Positions 41,768-51,026 of a stretch of DNA of 64,000 nt are shown piece by piece. Source of the DNA: JAVBJN01 sp031546985 (GTDB lineage Bacteria; Bacteroidota; Bacteroidia; Chitinophagales; Chitinophagaceae); the NCBI GenBank assembly GCA_031546985.1, contig JAVBJN010000040.1, forward strand, positions 74,025 to 138,024, in the 5' to 3' direction. A model generated the notes under the pieces. That model was not told the DNA's origin. It did no database searches and worked only from the letters and a program-made list of their open reading frames with translations. The position numbers and the translations under genes were made by a program. Positions within the stretch are counted from its first letter, which is position 1, and each line of letters starts with the position of its first letter.

Positions 41768-44700
41768 ATGAAGAAACTTGTATCACTAACCCTGCTATGT
41801 GTCCTCGCCGGTGCAATGTCTGGCTGGGCACAAACCAAAAAGATCAAAGGGAGAATCGTCGACGAGAACGGCGACCCTGTGATCGGGGCTGCAGTAACGG
41901 TAAAGGGAACCACTACCGGTGCAGCTACGGACCTGGATGGAAATTTCAGCATTGATGCTCCTGACAATGGCACCACGCTGGTCATAAAATCAATCGGATA
42001 CACCCAGGGCGAAATAAAAATCCCGCCTTCCGGGTTTGTAACCTATAAAATGGAGGCGTCGGCCAAAGCGCTGAAAGAAACAGTAGTTACGGCGCTGGGT
42101 ATCAAACGCGAGAAAAAAGCGATTGGTTACTCCACTTCTGATGTAAGTGCCGATCTTATGCGTAAGTCTGGCGAACAAAACGTAATTCAGGGTTTGGCCG
42201 CCAAGGCCCCGGGTATTCAGGTTACCGGATCTGGTGGTAGTCCTGGTGCTTCTACAAAAATCGTAATCCGCGGTAACAGCTCCTTTACCGGAAATAACCA
42301 ACCGTTGATTGTAATTGATGGTGTACCGGTAGATAACTCAACAGTTACGCCACAGGCAGCAGATGATCCGTACAATGGTAACCTGGCGGGTGTAAACCAG
42401 TCTAACCGTGCGGTGGATATTAACCCTGAGGACATTGAGTCGATCTCTATCCTGAAAGGCCCAGCTGCGGCAGCCCTGTATGGTGCCCGCGGTGCCAATG
42501 GTGCTATTCTTTATACCACCAAAAGAGGTAAGGCCCGTAAAGGAATAGGTATCACCTTCAATACCAGCGTATCGATGGATGAGGTGAATAAATTGCCCAA
42601 ATTGCAGAATCAATATGTGCAGGGCAGTATTGGCGGGCCTATGAATACCTGGAATGCGGGACCGGATGGTGTACCCTATACGGATGATGATAACCTGGGT
42701 ACTCCCAACAGCTGGGGGCCTAAAGCATCGAGTATAGGCGTGCCTACCTATAATAACGTTGATAATTTCTTTAAGAAAGGCTGGACTTATGATAATAGCC
42801 TGTCTTTATATGGAGGAAATGAGAATACTTCATTCCGGGCAGGTATTTCAAATACCAACCAAACAGGTATTATCCCCAATACAAAACTGAACCGGACTTC
42901 TGTTCGTCTGACAGGAGATACGAAGTTGACAGATAAGCTTACCATAGGCGCTACTGTAAACTACACCAATACTTCTACCATACGTGCTCAAAACGGTTCT
43001 AACCTGTCGGGTACCATGCTTACCCTGTTGAGAACACCAATCAACTACAATGGAGATAAGTATGTGGATGAAAATGGCGTACAAATACCCTACTACTATT
43101 TCTACGACAATGCCAAGTACTCGGTGTATTATAATCCTTATGAGGATGAGACCAACCGTGTATTGGGTAACATGACGGTGAACTACGAATTTACCAAAGC
43201 TCTGGTTCTGAATGTAAGAACCGGAGTGGATTGGTACAATACTACTGCCAAGCAGATTTACTCTATCAATTCGATGGGTAACGATGCTGGTGATGGTACC
43301 GGCCAGGTTAACCGTACAAGCTTTAGCAATAAAAACCTCTATTCCGATGTATTGTTAAGGTATAACAAAAGGATGAGTGAAAACTTCTCCATCAATGCGC
43401 TGGCCGGGTATAACTATACCTATAGTCAGGACAATTCTATCTTCTCAAGAGGACGTAACCTGTCTTTACCTAATTTCTACAACTTTATTAATGCCTCTGA
43501 GCTGTATACCAGTAATGAGGATAATTACCTGCTTACGCAAGCGGTATTTGCAGAATTGGGCGGCGATTATAAAGGCCAGGTTTATGCTACGGTTACAGGT
43601 CGTAAAGAGTGGTCTTCCGGCTTTGGTGAAGGATCTCCTGGTTTCTTCTATCCTAAAGCCGATGTAGCCTGGGTGTTTACCGAAACCTTTAATGCGCCAA
43701 AATGGTTTAGCTATGGTAAAGTAAGAGCTGCTTATGCAAATAGTGGTAATGCTCCGGGAGCCTACCTGAATAAGACATATTACGCTGTACCATTCATAGC
43801 TGATGGCTGGACTAATGGTATGAGTTTCCCTTATGGCGGGCAATCTGGCTATGGCATCTCCTCCCGGTTAATCAGGTCTGGCCTCAGACCTGAAAGTGTA
43901 ACCGGTTTGGAAGCTGGTCTGGAACTCAATTTCTTTAACAGCCGTATTACTTTTGAGGGAACTGTTTATCGCCAGGTTTCAGAAAACCTGTTGTTGGATA
44001 AGCCAACTGCTGCCTCTGCAGGCTTTCAGGTACAATATACCAACGCCGGTACAATGGAGAACAAGGGTATTGAGTTAGCCTTGGGTCTGATTCCCGTAAA
44101 ATCGTCAAGTTTTGAGTGGAAACTCTCTGGTAACTGGGCTATGAACCGCAACAAGGTTTTGAAACTGGATCAGGGTGTAAATCAGATCAGTGTTGAAACC
44201 GGTTTTGCGGATATTGCTTCTTATGCTATTGTGGGACAACCTTATGGTGTGTTCTTCGGTACTGCATGGCAGCGCGATGCCAATGGCAACCTGCTGATTG
44301 ATGAAGCGTCCGGATTGCCAACGAAAGCAACCGTTAGTCAGAAATTGGGCGATCCTAACCCCAAATGGTTAATGGGTATTAATAACGAATTCACCTACAA
44401 AAACCTCAGTTTCTCCTTCCTCTGGGATTTCCGTCAAGGTGGCGACATATGGAATGCAACCTGGGTTAACCTGAACTTCCGTGGCCGCTCCGAAGAATCT
44501 GGAGATCGGGAACGTACTTATGTGATTGATGGGGTTTATGATGGCAACGCTTCTAATCCTGGTGCCAGAAACAGTACTGCGATTTCTGCAAACAGTTATT
44601 ATACCAACTACCTTGGTTCTAATGGTGCAGCAGAAAACGCCATCCAGGATGGTGGCTGGGTTCGCCTGAGGGCTGTAAACCTGGGTTACCGTTTTGACCT

Positions 44701-44899
44701 GGCTGCCAGAAATCCCAAATATCTGGTTAAATCTATTGATGTAGGACTTAGTGGAAGAAACCTGTTGTTGTTTACCGATTATAAAGGTGTAGATCCTGAA
44801 ACCAGTCTGACTGGTGCTGGTTCTAACCTGAATGGCTATGATTATTATAACAATCCAGGTACACGTTCTTACAGCATGAATTTAAGATTTACATTTTAA
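41768..44899 (+). CDS. SusC/RagA-family TonB-dependent outer-membrane transporter, first of two
   Basis: The 1043-residue protein has a signal peptide (MKKLVSLTLLCVLAGAMSGWAQ), a CarboxypepD_reg-like domain (about 25-100, GDPVIGAAVTVKGTTTGA), the plug domain (VVTALGIKREKKAIGYS, VIRGNSSFTGNNQPLIVIDG, ISILKGPAAAALYGARGANG), and the 22-strand barrel ending in YSMNLRFTF. It forms the transport channel under a SusD lid and is energised by TonB-ExbBD. The ATG at 41768 is chosen; the frame opens two codons earlier at a TTG. It is followed 23 bases later by its susD partner and then by an OmpA-type gene. Substrate unknown: no glycoside hydrolase, protease or regulator is linked. Confidence 0.95.
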   Translation: MKKLVSLTLLCVLAGAMSGWAQTKKIKGRIVDENGDPVIGAAVTVKGTTTGAATDLDGNFSIDAPDNGTTLVIKSIGYTQGEIKIPPSGFVTYKMEASAKALKETVVTALGIKREKKAIGYSTSDVSADLMRKSGEQNVIQGLAAKAPGIQVTGSGGSPGASTKIVIRGNSSFTGNNQPLIVIDGVPVDNSTVTPQAADDPYNGNLAGVNQSNRAVDINPEDIESISILKGPAAAALYGARGANGAILYTTKRGKARKGIGITFNTSVSMDEVNKLPKLQNQYVQGSIGGPMNTWNAGPDGVPYTDDDNLGTPNSWGPKASSIGVPTYNNVDNFFKKGWTYDNSLSLYGGNENTSFRAGISNTNQTGIIPNTKLNRTSVRLTGDTKLTDKLTIGATVNYTNTSTIRAQNGSNLSGTMLTLLRTPINYNGDKYVDENGVQIPYYYFYDNAKYSVYYNPYEDETNRVLGNMTVNYEFTKALVLNVRTGVDWYNTTAKQIYSINSMGNDAGDGTGQVNRTSFSNKNLYSDVLLRYNKRMSENFSINALAGYNYTYSQDNSIFSRGRNLSLPNFYNFINASELYTSNEDNYLLTQAVFAELGGDYKGQVYATVTGRKEWSSGFGEGSPGFFYPKADVAWVFTETFNAPKWFSYGKVRAAYANSGNAPGAYLNKTYYAVPFIADGWTNGMSFPYGGQSGYGISSRLIRSGLRPESVTGLEAGLELNFFNSRITFEGTVYRQVSENLLLDKPTAASAGFQVQYTNAGTMENKGIELALGLIPVKSSSFEWKLSGNWAMNRNKVLKLDQGVNQISVETGFADIASYAIVGQPYGVFFGTAWQRDANGNLLIDEASGLPTKATVSQKLGDPNPKWLMGINNEFTYKNLSFSFLWDFRQGGDIWNATWVNLNFRGRSEESGDRERTYVIDGVYDGNASNPGARNSTAISANSYYTNYLGSNGAAENAIQDGGWVRLRAVNLGYRFDLAARNPKYLVKSIDVGLSGRNLLLFTDYKGVDPETSLTGAGSNLNGYDYYNNPGTRSYSMNLRFTF

Positions 44900-44922
44900 T
44901 CACTCCTTAAAGAGATATAGAT

Positions 44923-46302
44923 ATGAATAAGATAACAAAAACGATGGGAGTTCTGGCCTTGTCATTAGTGGTGGTGATTAACGGTTGTAAAAAAGATGAT
45001 GATTTATATACCAACCCAAACCTCCCAGTCAAGGCTACACCGGCAACCATGCTTGCCAACCTTGAGGTAAATACATTTATGAACTTTGAAGGATTGGTGA
45101 AAACCACTTCTATTCTTATACAGCATAACTCGGGTGTAGGAGCCCAGTTTATAACAGACGACCGTTATGATCTGACCGAAGATCAAATGGACAACTACTG
45201 GAACGGTGTGTATGCAGGTACATTGGTAAATGCCAAATTGCTATCCGATAATTTTGGAGCGGAGAATCCGTATTATAATTCAATTTCCAAAATTCTGATG
45301 GCGATGAACCTGGGGCTAGCTACCGATCTGTGGGGCGATGTGCCTTATTCGGATGCATTTCAGGGGCAGACCGGAACATTGACACCCAAGTTCGATAGTC
45401 AGCAACAGATCCTGGCTACTATACAAAGTTTGTTGGATGAAGCTATTTCATTAGCTGCCCAGCCAAGCGGAGCCAATGCGGAATTGCCCACTGGCGACGA
45501 TTATATTTTTGGTGGTGATATGGGTATGTGGACTAAAACGGCCTGGACACTTAAGGCACGTTATGCCAACCGCCTGAGTTTGAAAGATCCTGCGGGTTCT
45601 GCAACCAATGTATTGACTTACCTGGCTAATGGTATTTCTTCTTCCAGTGAGAATTGCATGACCATGCACTTCGGAACAGGTGCCGATGCCAACCAGTTTA
45701 ATGCTTTCCAGCAACAACGTGCATTACAGGTATTGGCATGCGCTACTTTAGTTGACTCTATGAAACTTCGCCCTTCTGACATCCGTCTGTATTATTACTT
45801 TGATTCTACCGGTTTGGGAGATGTAATAGGTAACGAGTTGGGCCAGTCCGATGACCAGGTTTCTTCATGGGGCAGCTACATAGCAGGTTCCGGATCTACC
45901 AGTACGCCATTGGTAACCTTTGCAGAAGCCAAGTTCCTGGAAGCAGAAGCGCACATGCGTTTATCACAAACCACCGATGCCGCAAATGCACTGAACGATG
46001 CCATTCAGGCCAGTTGTGATGAGGTAACATCGGGTGCATTCAGTGGTGCTTCTCTTGCAACTTATACACCCGGTAATGTTAATTTGTCGCGAATCATGTA
46101 TGAAAAATGGATTGCCATGTTCATGCAGTTTGAGGCTTATGACGATTATAGAAGGACTGGTTTCCCTAACCTGACCATACGTCCGGGCGCATCCAGAAAT
46201 TACATTCCGCAAAGGATGCCAACTGCGCTGACAGAAAGGGTAGCTAATCCGAATGCACAACCTTATACACTCGATGTTAAAGTATGGTGGGCGCAACCCT
46301 AA
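44923..46302 (+). CDS. SusD/RagB-family outer-membrane lipoprotein, first of two
   Basis: The 459-residue lipoprotein has the signal MNKITKTMGVLALSLVVVINGC with Cys followed by KKDDD, a typical surface-export signal of Bacteroidota lipoproteins. The SusD fold is recognisable from the helical TPR-like part (ISKILMAMNLGLATDLWGDVPYSDAFQG) and the conserved end (YEKWIAMFMQFEAYDDYRRTGFPNL in pieces, then PQRMPTALTERVANP). The form resembles the SusD_2 subgroup. It is the substrate-capturing lid of the preceding transporter. Confidence 0.93.
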   Translation: MNKITKTMGVLALSLVVVINGCKKDDDLYTNPNLPVKATPATMLANLEVNTFMNFEGLVKTTSILIQHNSGVGAQFITDDRYDLTEDQMDNYWNGVYAGTLVNAKLLSDNFGAENPYYNSISKILMAMNLGLATDLWGDVPYSDAFQGQTGTLTPKFDSQQQILATIQSLLDEAISLAAQPSGANAELPTGDDYIFGGDMGMWTKTAWTLKARYANRLSLKDPAGSATNVLTYLANGISSSSENCMTMHFGTGADANQFNAFQQQRALQVLACATLVDSMKLRPSDIRLYYYFDSTGLGDVIGNELGQSDDQVSSWGSYIAGSGSTSTPLVTFAEAKFLEAEAHMRLSQTTDAANALNDAIQASCDEVTSGAFSGASLATYTPGNVNLSRIMYEKWIAMFMQFEAYDDYRRTGFPNLTIRPGASRNYIPQRMPTALTERVANPNAQPYTLDVKVWWAQP

Positions 46303-46325
46303 TCACTAACCGTAAATTAAGCTTT

Positions 46326-47711
46326 ATGAAAAAAATTCTCATCATAGCGGCTTCGCTCTTCTCTATGTTCACGGAAGTGGCGCAGGCGCAAAAACACGGC
46401 ATTGGTTTGCATTTTGGGGCATATGATTTTTATGGCCCGCAAACCGGTGACTATTTCTTTAACAAACAGAACAAATACGGGTATAACGCTGAGACGGGAA
46501 TTTCTGACACCTCTCAGGTAAGCGCCCTTTTCTGGAATCCTATGATCCGCGGGTCATACTGGATTCAATTGAGTAAACACTTCGACCTCAGTTTCGCGGT
46601 TTCGCTGTCTAACCTGGAATATCCGGGAGATAAACCAGATTCGGGCTATATCAACAAGTACAGGCTGCGCAACCAGATATTCCAGAAAGCGTTACTGGCC
46701 GAGCTGGATGCCCGTATCAACTTTAATATCCTGCCCAAGGAAGACTATTATGTGTCGCCCTACATCTTTGCGGGTATTAATGGTTCTTATCACAACAACA
46801 TGTGGTACGGTGCTGATGTGCCGGTTGGTTTAGGTTTTAACTTTAAGCTGGCCAAAGACATGTACATCAACCTGGAGTCGGGCTACAAAATAGCGCTTAC
46901 CGATCATGACCAGGATCACCTGCAACATGCTATTGGCTTCGTATACTGGTTTAAACCAGGCTATAAAGAGGCGGTAGCGGTGAAGCCGGAAATACCTATG
47001 GCCATTATGGACATGGATAAAGATGGCTTGCCGGATGATAAGGACGATTGCCCTACTATTGCGGGTCCTGTATCGATGAATGGTTGTCCTGACAGCGATG
47101 GCGATGGTATTAACGATAAGATGGACGAATGTCCGCTCGTTGCCGGTTTGCCACAGTTTAACGGATGTCCTGATAGCGATAGCGATGGTATTCCGGATCA
47201 GAAAGATGAATGCCCTTACGTAGCCGGTACTGCCGATCGTAATGGTTGCCCTGTGCCGGATAAAGACGGTGATGGCTTCCCTGATAGCGAAGACCGTTGT
47301 CCTAACCTGTACAGTAAAACCAACCAGGGTTGTCCTGAAATTAAACAGGAACTGATCGAAAAAGTAAATAAAGCAGCCCGCTCGGTATTCTTTAAAACCG
47401 GTAAAGCTGCGTTAACCGCTTCTTCGTTCAAACAACTGGATGTGATCGCTACCATCATGAAAGCCGATCCTACATTGTATACCGACATTGAAGGCCACAC
47501 CGATAATGTAGGTAACGATGAGTTTAATATGAAACTCTCTCAGGAACGTGCAGATGTGTGCCGCGATTACCTGGTTAAACAAGGTATCTCTGCTGACCGC
47601 ATTACCAGCAAAGGATTCGGTGAGACTACACCTATAGCAACCAACGAAACTGCTCTGGGTAAAGCTCAAAACCGCCGTACAGAATTCAAACTGCGTAATT
47701 ATCAGCAATAA
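46326..47711 (+). CDS. OmpA-family protein with thrombospondin type 3 repeats
   Basis: The 461-residue protein has a signal peptide (MKKILIIAASLFSMFTEVAQAQ), an N-terminal beta-barrel-like part (about 23-220), four calcium-binding TSP3 repeats (about 225-330; units like DMDKDGLPDDKDDCP and PDSDGDGINDKMDECP), and a C-terminal OmpA peptidoglycan-binding domain (about 350-461; TDIEGHTDNVGNDEFNMKLS, then NRRTEFKL). It starts 24 bases after the susD stop with no terminator between, so it appears to be the third gene of the susC-susD unit. The ATG at 46326 begins the leader; the longer frame overlaps susD. A strong terminator follows. Confidence 0.92.
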   Translation: MKKILIIAASLFSMFTEVAQAQKHGIGLHFGAYDFYGPQTGDYFFNKQNKYGYNAETGISDTSQVSALFWNPMIRGSYWIQLSKHFDLSFAVSLSNLEYPGDKPDSGYINKYRLRNQIFQKALLAELDARINFNILPKEDYYVSPYIFAGINGSYHNNMWYGADVPVGLGFNFKLAKDMYINLESGYKIALTDHDQDHLQHAIGFVYWFKPGYKEAVAVKPEIPMAIMDMDKDGLPDDKDDCPTIAGPVSMNGCPDSDGDGINDKMDECPLVAGLPQFNGCPDSDSDGIPDQKDECPYVAGTADRNGCPVPDKDGDGFPDSEDRCPNLYSKTNQGCPEIKQELIEKVNKAARSVFFKTGKAALTASSFKQLDVIATIMKADPTLYTDIEGHTDNVGNDEFNMKLSQERADVCRDYLVKQGISADRITSKGFGETTPIATNETALGKAQNRRTEFKLRNYQQ

Positions 47712-47736
47712 CATACTGGTATTAGTGAGCAATTTA

Positions 47737-47770
47737 ACAGTAAGCCGCCCCGATTGGGGCGGCTTACTGT
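47737..47770 (+). terminator. Terminator of the susC-susD-ompA operon
   Basis: Perfect 15-bp stem (ACAGTAAGCCGCCCC arm, 47737-47751 with 47756-47770), GATT loop, followed by T6. Confidence 0.9.
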
Positions 47771-47933
47771 TTTTTAGTGCAATGCATAAAAAAGGAGACA
47801 CATGTTTTATCATTTCATAAAGTTGGTTTGGGTAATGTAAAAAACAATGGGCTACAGGAACAAGAATATGCCCTTGTTTAGGTCATTGTGTAAATTCTCT
47901 AATTCAATTTTTAAAAATACTTGCATAAACAAC

Positions 47934-47987
47934 TTTTTGTTAACAAATGTCATAGTTTAGTTAGCTAAACAACATTTTTAACAAAAA
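47934..47987 (+). promoter_or_regulatory. Long AT-rich hairpin just before the second susC start
   Basis: Arms 47934-47950 and 47972-47987 pair over 16 bp with one bulged C (47944). Inside is a second 6-bp hairpin, GTTTAG-TTAG-CTAAAC (47955-47970). The structure ends 8 bases before the ATG at 47996. It also contains the perfect 12-base palindrome TTTGTTAACAAA (47936-47947). It could be an operator or an RNA hairpin controlling translation initiation. Confidence 0.6.
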
Positions 47988-47995
47988 TTTTACGC

Positions 47996-50900
47996 ATGAA
48001 TGTGAAACGCTTGTCCGCTTTATCACTGGTTGTGTTGTCGGCCAATGTGGCTATGGCCCAGAAGGTGATAAAGGGCCGTGTAGTGGATGCAAAAGATGGG
48101 TCTGGTGTGCCGGGCGCTACTATTAAAATTCCGGGAAGTACGCTTGGTGCAAAATCTGATTTTGACGGAAATTTTACTTTGTTAAATGCACCCTCCGATG
48201 CCAATACGGTAGAGGTATCTTCTATTGGCTATGACAAACAAATGGTTGTAGTGGCCGCTGGCGAAATGGTGATTAAAATGTCGTCTAAAACCAAGACTCT
48301 CAACGATTTGGTGGTAGTGGGTTATGGCACGCAAAAGAAAGAAGGCGTATCGGGTTCTGTAGCTATGGTAGATGCCAAAGCATTGGAGAACAAGCCTTTT
48401 GGTTCGTTTCAGAATATGCTGCAAGGTAAAGCCGCCGGTGTGCAGGTTACGGGTGTAAACGGCCGTCCGGGGCAGAATGCCTACATCCGTGTGCGTGGTG
48501 TGGGATCGCTGAGCGCAGGCACGGGGCCGTTGTATGTAGTAGATGGGCAGCCGGTATCAACAGAAGCCTACAACTCTATCAACCCCAATGATATTGAGAG
48601 CATCTCAGTATTGAAAGACCCGTCTACCGCGTCTATATACGGTTCCAGGGGGTCTAACGGTGTGGTCATGATTACCACTAAAAAAGGAAAGGCCAATAAA
48701 ACAGAATTGAAATACGCTTTTCAGCATGGTATAAAAACCAAGACAAAAGACAATTTCAAGATGATGAGTTTCGATCAGAAACTGCGTTATGAAAAGGAGC
48801 TTGGTTATGCCAACGAATATTTACAGCCTTACCTGGACCAGAACGGATACAGCACCATAAACGATGTGCCCGATGCGGAATACCGCGGACTGGTAGATCA
48901 GTTGCGTAAACAATCAACAGACTGGAATAAAGAACTACTACGTTCTGCCAACTTTACCTCGCACGACGTGTCGCTGAGCGGTGGTACCGATAAAACCCGC
49001 ATATTCCTGTCATTGCAAAGCTGGAAAGAGGAAGGTATAGGTTATGGTTCGGACTTTGACCGTAAGAGTGGGCGTTTAAACGTAACACATAAGTTTAACG
49101 ATTGGTTTGAGGCGGGTACCAACCTTATGTTTGCCAATAAAAAGGAAAACCTGCTGCGCGAAACTTACAATGCGCAAAATCCGTTTTTTGCGATGTATGC
49201 TTACAATCCCTATGAGCCGGTATACCTGCCGGATGGTTCCTACAACTTTACCTCTCAGGGTTTTAACGTAAAAGAAGGGGTTGCCAATAACCCCGAAAAA
49301 GCCAATACACTCAATGGGTTGGCTAATTTATATGGCCAGGTTACGTTTCTGAAGAATTTTAAATTCAGAACAGAGCTGGGTACAGAATATACCAATTACG
49401 ACAGAGAGTATTTCGTTAAACCTAATTCCATACTCGATTATTATACCGGTAACCCTGCCAAGCCCGGCAGCAAAACCGATAATGGTTTTAACAAGTTTAA
49501 CTACCGCTGGACCAATGTGCTTAATTACAATAAAACATTGGGCGATAAGCACAATATTGGTTTCCTGGGTGGTACAGAGTATACGCAGGAGGAGCAGAAA
49601 TCGTTTTCTATCTCGAGCCGTGGGTATGCCAATCCCGATTACAATGTAGAATCTGTAGCGGCAGAAAATACCGGTTTCAGCACCAATAAATATATGTGGA
49701 CGTTGTTCTCAATGTTTGCCCGTGGAGAATACAATTATGCCAATAAATACTTTGTAAACGCTTCGATACGCCGCGATGGATCTTCGCGTTTTGGTGCAGA
49801 GAATAAGTATGGCAACTTCTACGCTGCCGGTGCCAGCTGGGTTATTTCGAGAGAAGATTTTCTGGCTACTGCCAAAAACATCAATGAGCTGCGTTTGTTC
49901 GCGTCGATTGGTACTTCTGGTAACAACGAGATTGGCAACTACGAAAACCTGCAGACCTATGCCTTTGGCCGGTACAACAGCTTGTCTGCATCCTACCCCT
50001 TCCAGCCCGGCAACCCGCTGCTAACCTGGGAGAAAAGCCGCATGAGCACCATTGGTATGGATTACGCTTTCTTCGACAGCCGCCTGAGCGGTACTGTAGC
50101 CGTATTTGACAAAACCACCACCTCCCTGCTTTTGGCCAAACCCTTATCACTCACTACCGGTTTTGTATCGCAACCGAGCAATGTAGGTGGTTTGAGCAAC
50201 AAAGGCATTGAGATTGCTGCCGCTTACGACATTATCCGCACCAGGGATTGGAACTGGAACATCAGCGCCAACTTTACCACACAAAAGAATAAGGTAACCG
50301 CCCTGGTTTCTAACGAAGACATTCCGCAGGATATTACCCGCTGGAGTGTAGGCAAAGCCATTAATACCTATTACCTGGTGCGCTATGCCGGGGTAGATGC
50401 ACAAACGGGCAAGGCTTTGTATTATGATAAAAATGGCCAGGTAACCGACGAGTATAAATCCGGCGATGCCGTTTACCTCGATGGTAAAACACCCGACCCC
50501 CGTTATTTTGGTAGTGTAACCACGTCTGTGTCTTACAAAGGCATTACGCTGGGGGTAGACTTCTACTACCAGGGAGGTAACTATATCTACAACTATGTAT
50601 GGAGAGACCTGCACTCTGGTTTGGAAGCTATAAACCAGAACCAGGCGGCAGATGCGCTGGACTACTGGAAACAGCCGGGCGATAAAAGTGTTTACGCCGA
50701 TCCGTCGCAGAAAGTATACTCTACCGACCAGTGGCTGCAAAAGGGCGATTTTATCCGTTTGCGTAACGTAACCCTGGCTTACAGTATGCCTGCCAGCATT
50801 ATGCAAAAGGTGCACATGAAAGGTGCCAACGTGTATGTGCAGGGGCAAAACCTGTTTTACAAAGCCAAGCACTACAAAGGCGATCCCGAAGTGGGACTGG

Positions 50901-51001
50901 GCAACTCCGAACAAACCGGTTACAACGCTCCCGGTATGTACTCGCTGTATGCTTACCCACAGGTAAGTACCGTTTCTTTTGGCTTGAATGTTACACTGTA
51001 A
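47996..51001 (+). CDS. SusC/RagA-family TonB-dependent outer-membrane transporter, second of two
   Basis: The 1001-residue protein has a signal peptide (MNVKRLSALSLVVLSANVAMAQ), a CarboxypepD_reg-like domain (VPGATIKIPGSTLGAKSDFDG), the plug (VVVGYGTQKKEGVSGSV, YIRVRGVGSLSAGTGPLYVV, ISVLKDPSTASIYGSRGSNG) and the barrel ending in VSTVSFGLNVTL. The plug has the usual VVGYGTQKK TonB-box-proximal motif, unlike the first SusC, which has VTALGIKREKK; the two transporters are therefore not recent duplicates. A susD gene follows 25 bases later. No enzyme genes are linked. Confidence 0.95.
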   Translation: MNVKRLSALSLVVLSANVAMAQKVIKGRVVDAKDGSGVPGATIKIPGSTLGAKSDFDGNFTLLNAPSDANTVEVSSIGYDKQMVVVAAGEMVIKMSSKTKTLNDLVVVGYGTQKKEGVSGSVAMVDAKALENKPFGSFQNMLQGKAAGVQVTGVNGRPGQNAYIRVRGVGSLSAGTGPLYVVDGQPVSTEAYNSINPNDIESISVLKDPSTASIYGSRGSNGVVMITTKKGKANKTELKYAFQHGIKTKTKDNFKMMSFDQKLRYEKELGYANEYLQPYLDQNGYSTINDVPDAEYRGLVDQLRKQSTDWNKELLRSANFTSHDVSLSGGTDKTRIFLSLQSWKEEGIGYGSDFDRKSGRLNVTHKFNDWFEAGTNLMFANKKENLLRETYNAQNPFFAMYAYNPYEPVYLPDGSYNFTSQGFNVKEGVANNPEKANTLNGLANLYGQVTFLKNFKFRTELGTEYTNYDREYFVKPNSILDYYTGNPAKPGSKTDNGFNKFNYRWTNVLNYNKTLGDKHNIGFLGGTEYTQEEQKSFSISSRGYANPDYNVESVAAENTGFSTNKYMWTLFSMFARGEYNYANKYFVNASIRRDGSSRFGAENKYGNFYAAGASWVISREDFLATAKNINELRLFASIGTSGNNEIGNYENLQTYAFGRYNSLSASYPFQPGNPLLTWEKSRMSTIGMDYAFFDSRLSGTVAVFDKTTTSLLLAKPLSLTTGFVSQPSNVGGLSNKGIEIAAAYDIIRTRDWNWNISANFTTQKNKVTALVSNEDIPQDITRWSVGKAINTYYLVRYAGVDAQTGKALYYDKNGQVTDEYKSGDAVYLDGKTPDPRYFGSVTTSVSYKGITLGVDFYYQGGNYIYNYVWRDLHSGLEAINQNQAADALDYWKQPGDKSVYADPSQKVYSTDQWLQKGDFIRLRNVTLAYSMPASIMQKVHMKGANVYVQGQNLFYKAKHYKGDPEVGLGNSEQTGYNAPGMYSLYAYPQVSTVSFGLNVTL

Positions 51002-51026
51002 GTTTTAATCCTTAAACATGTTAATT

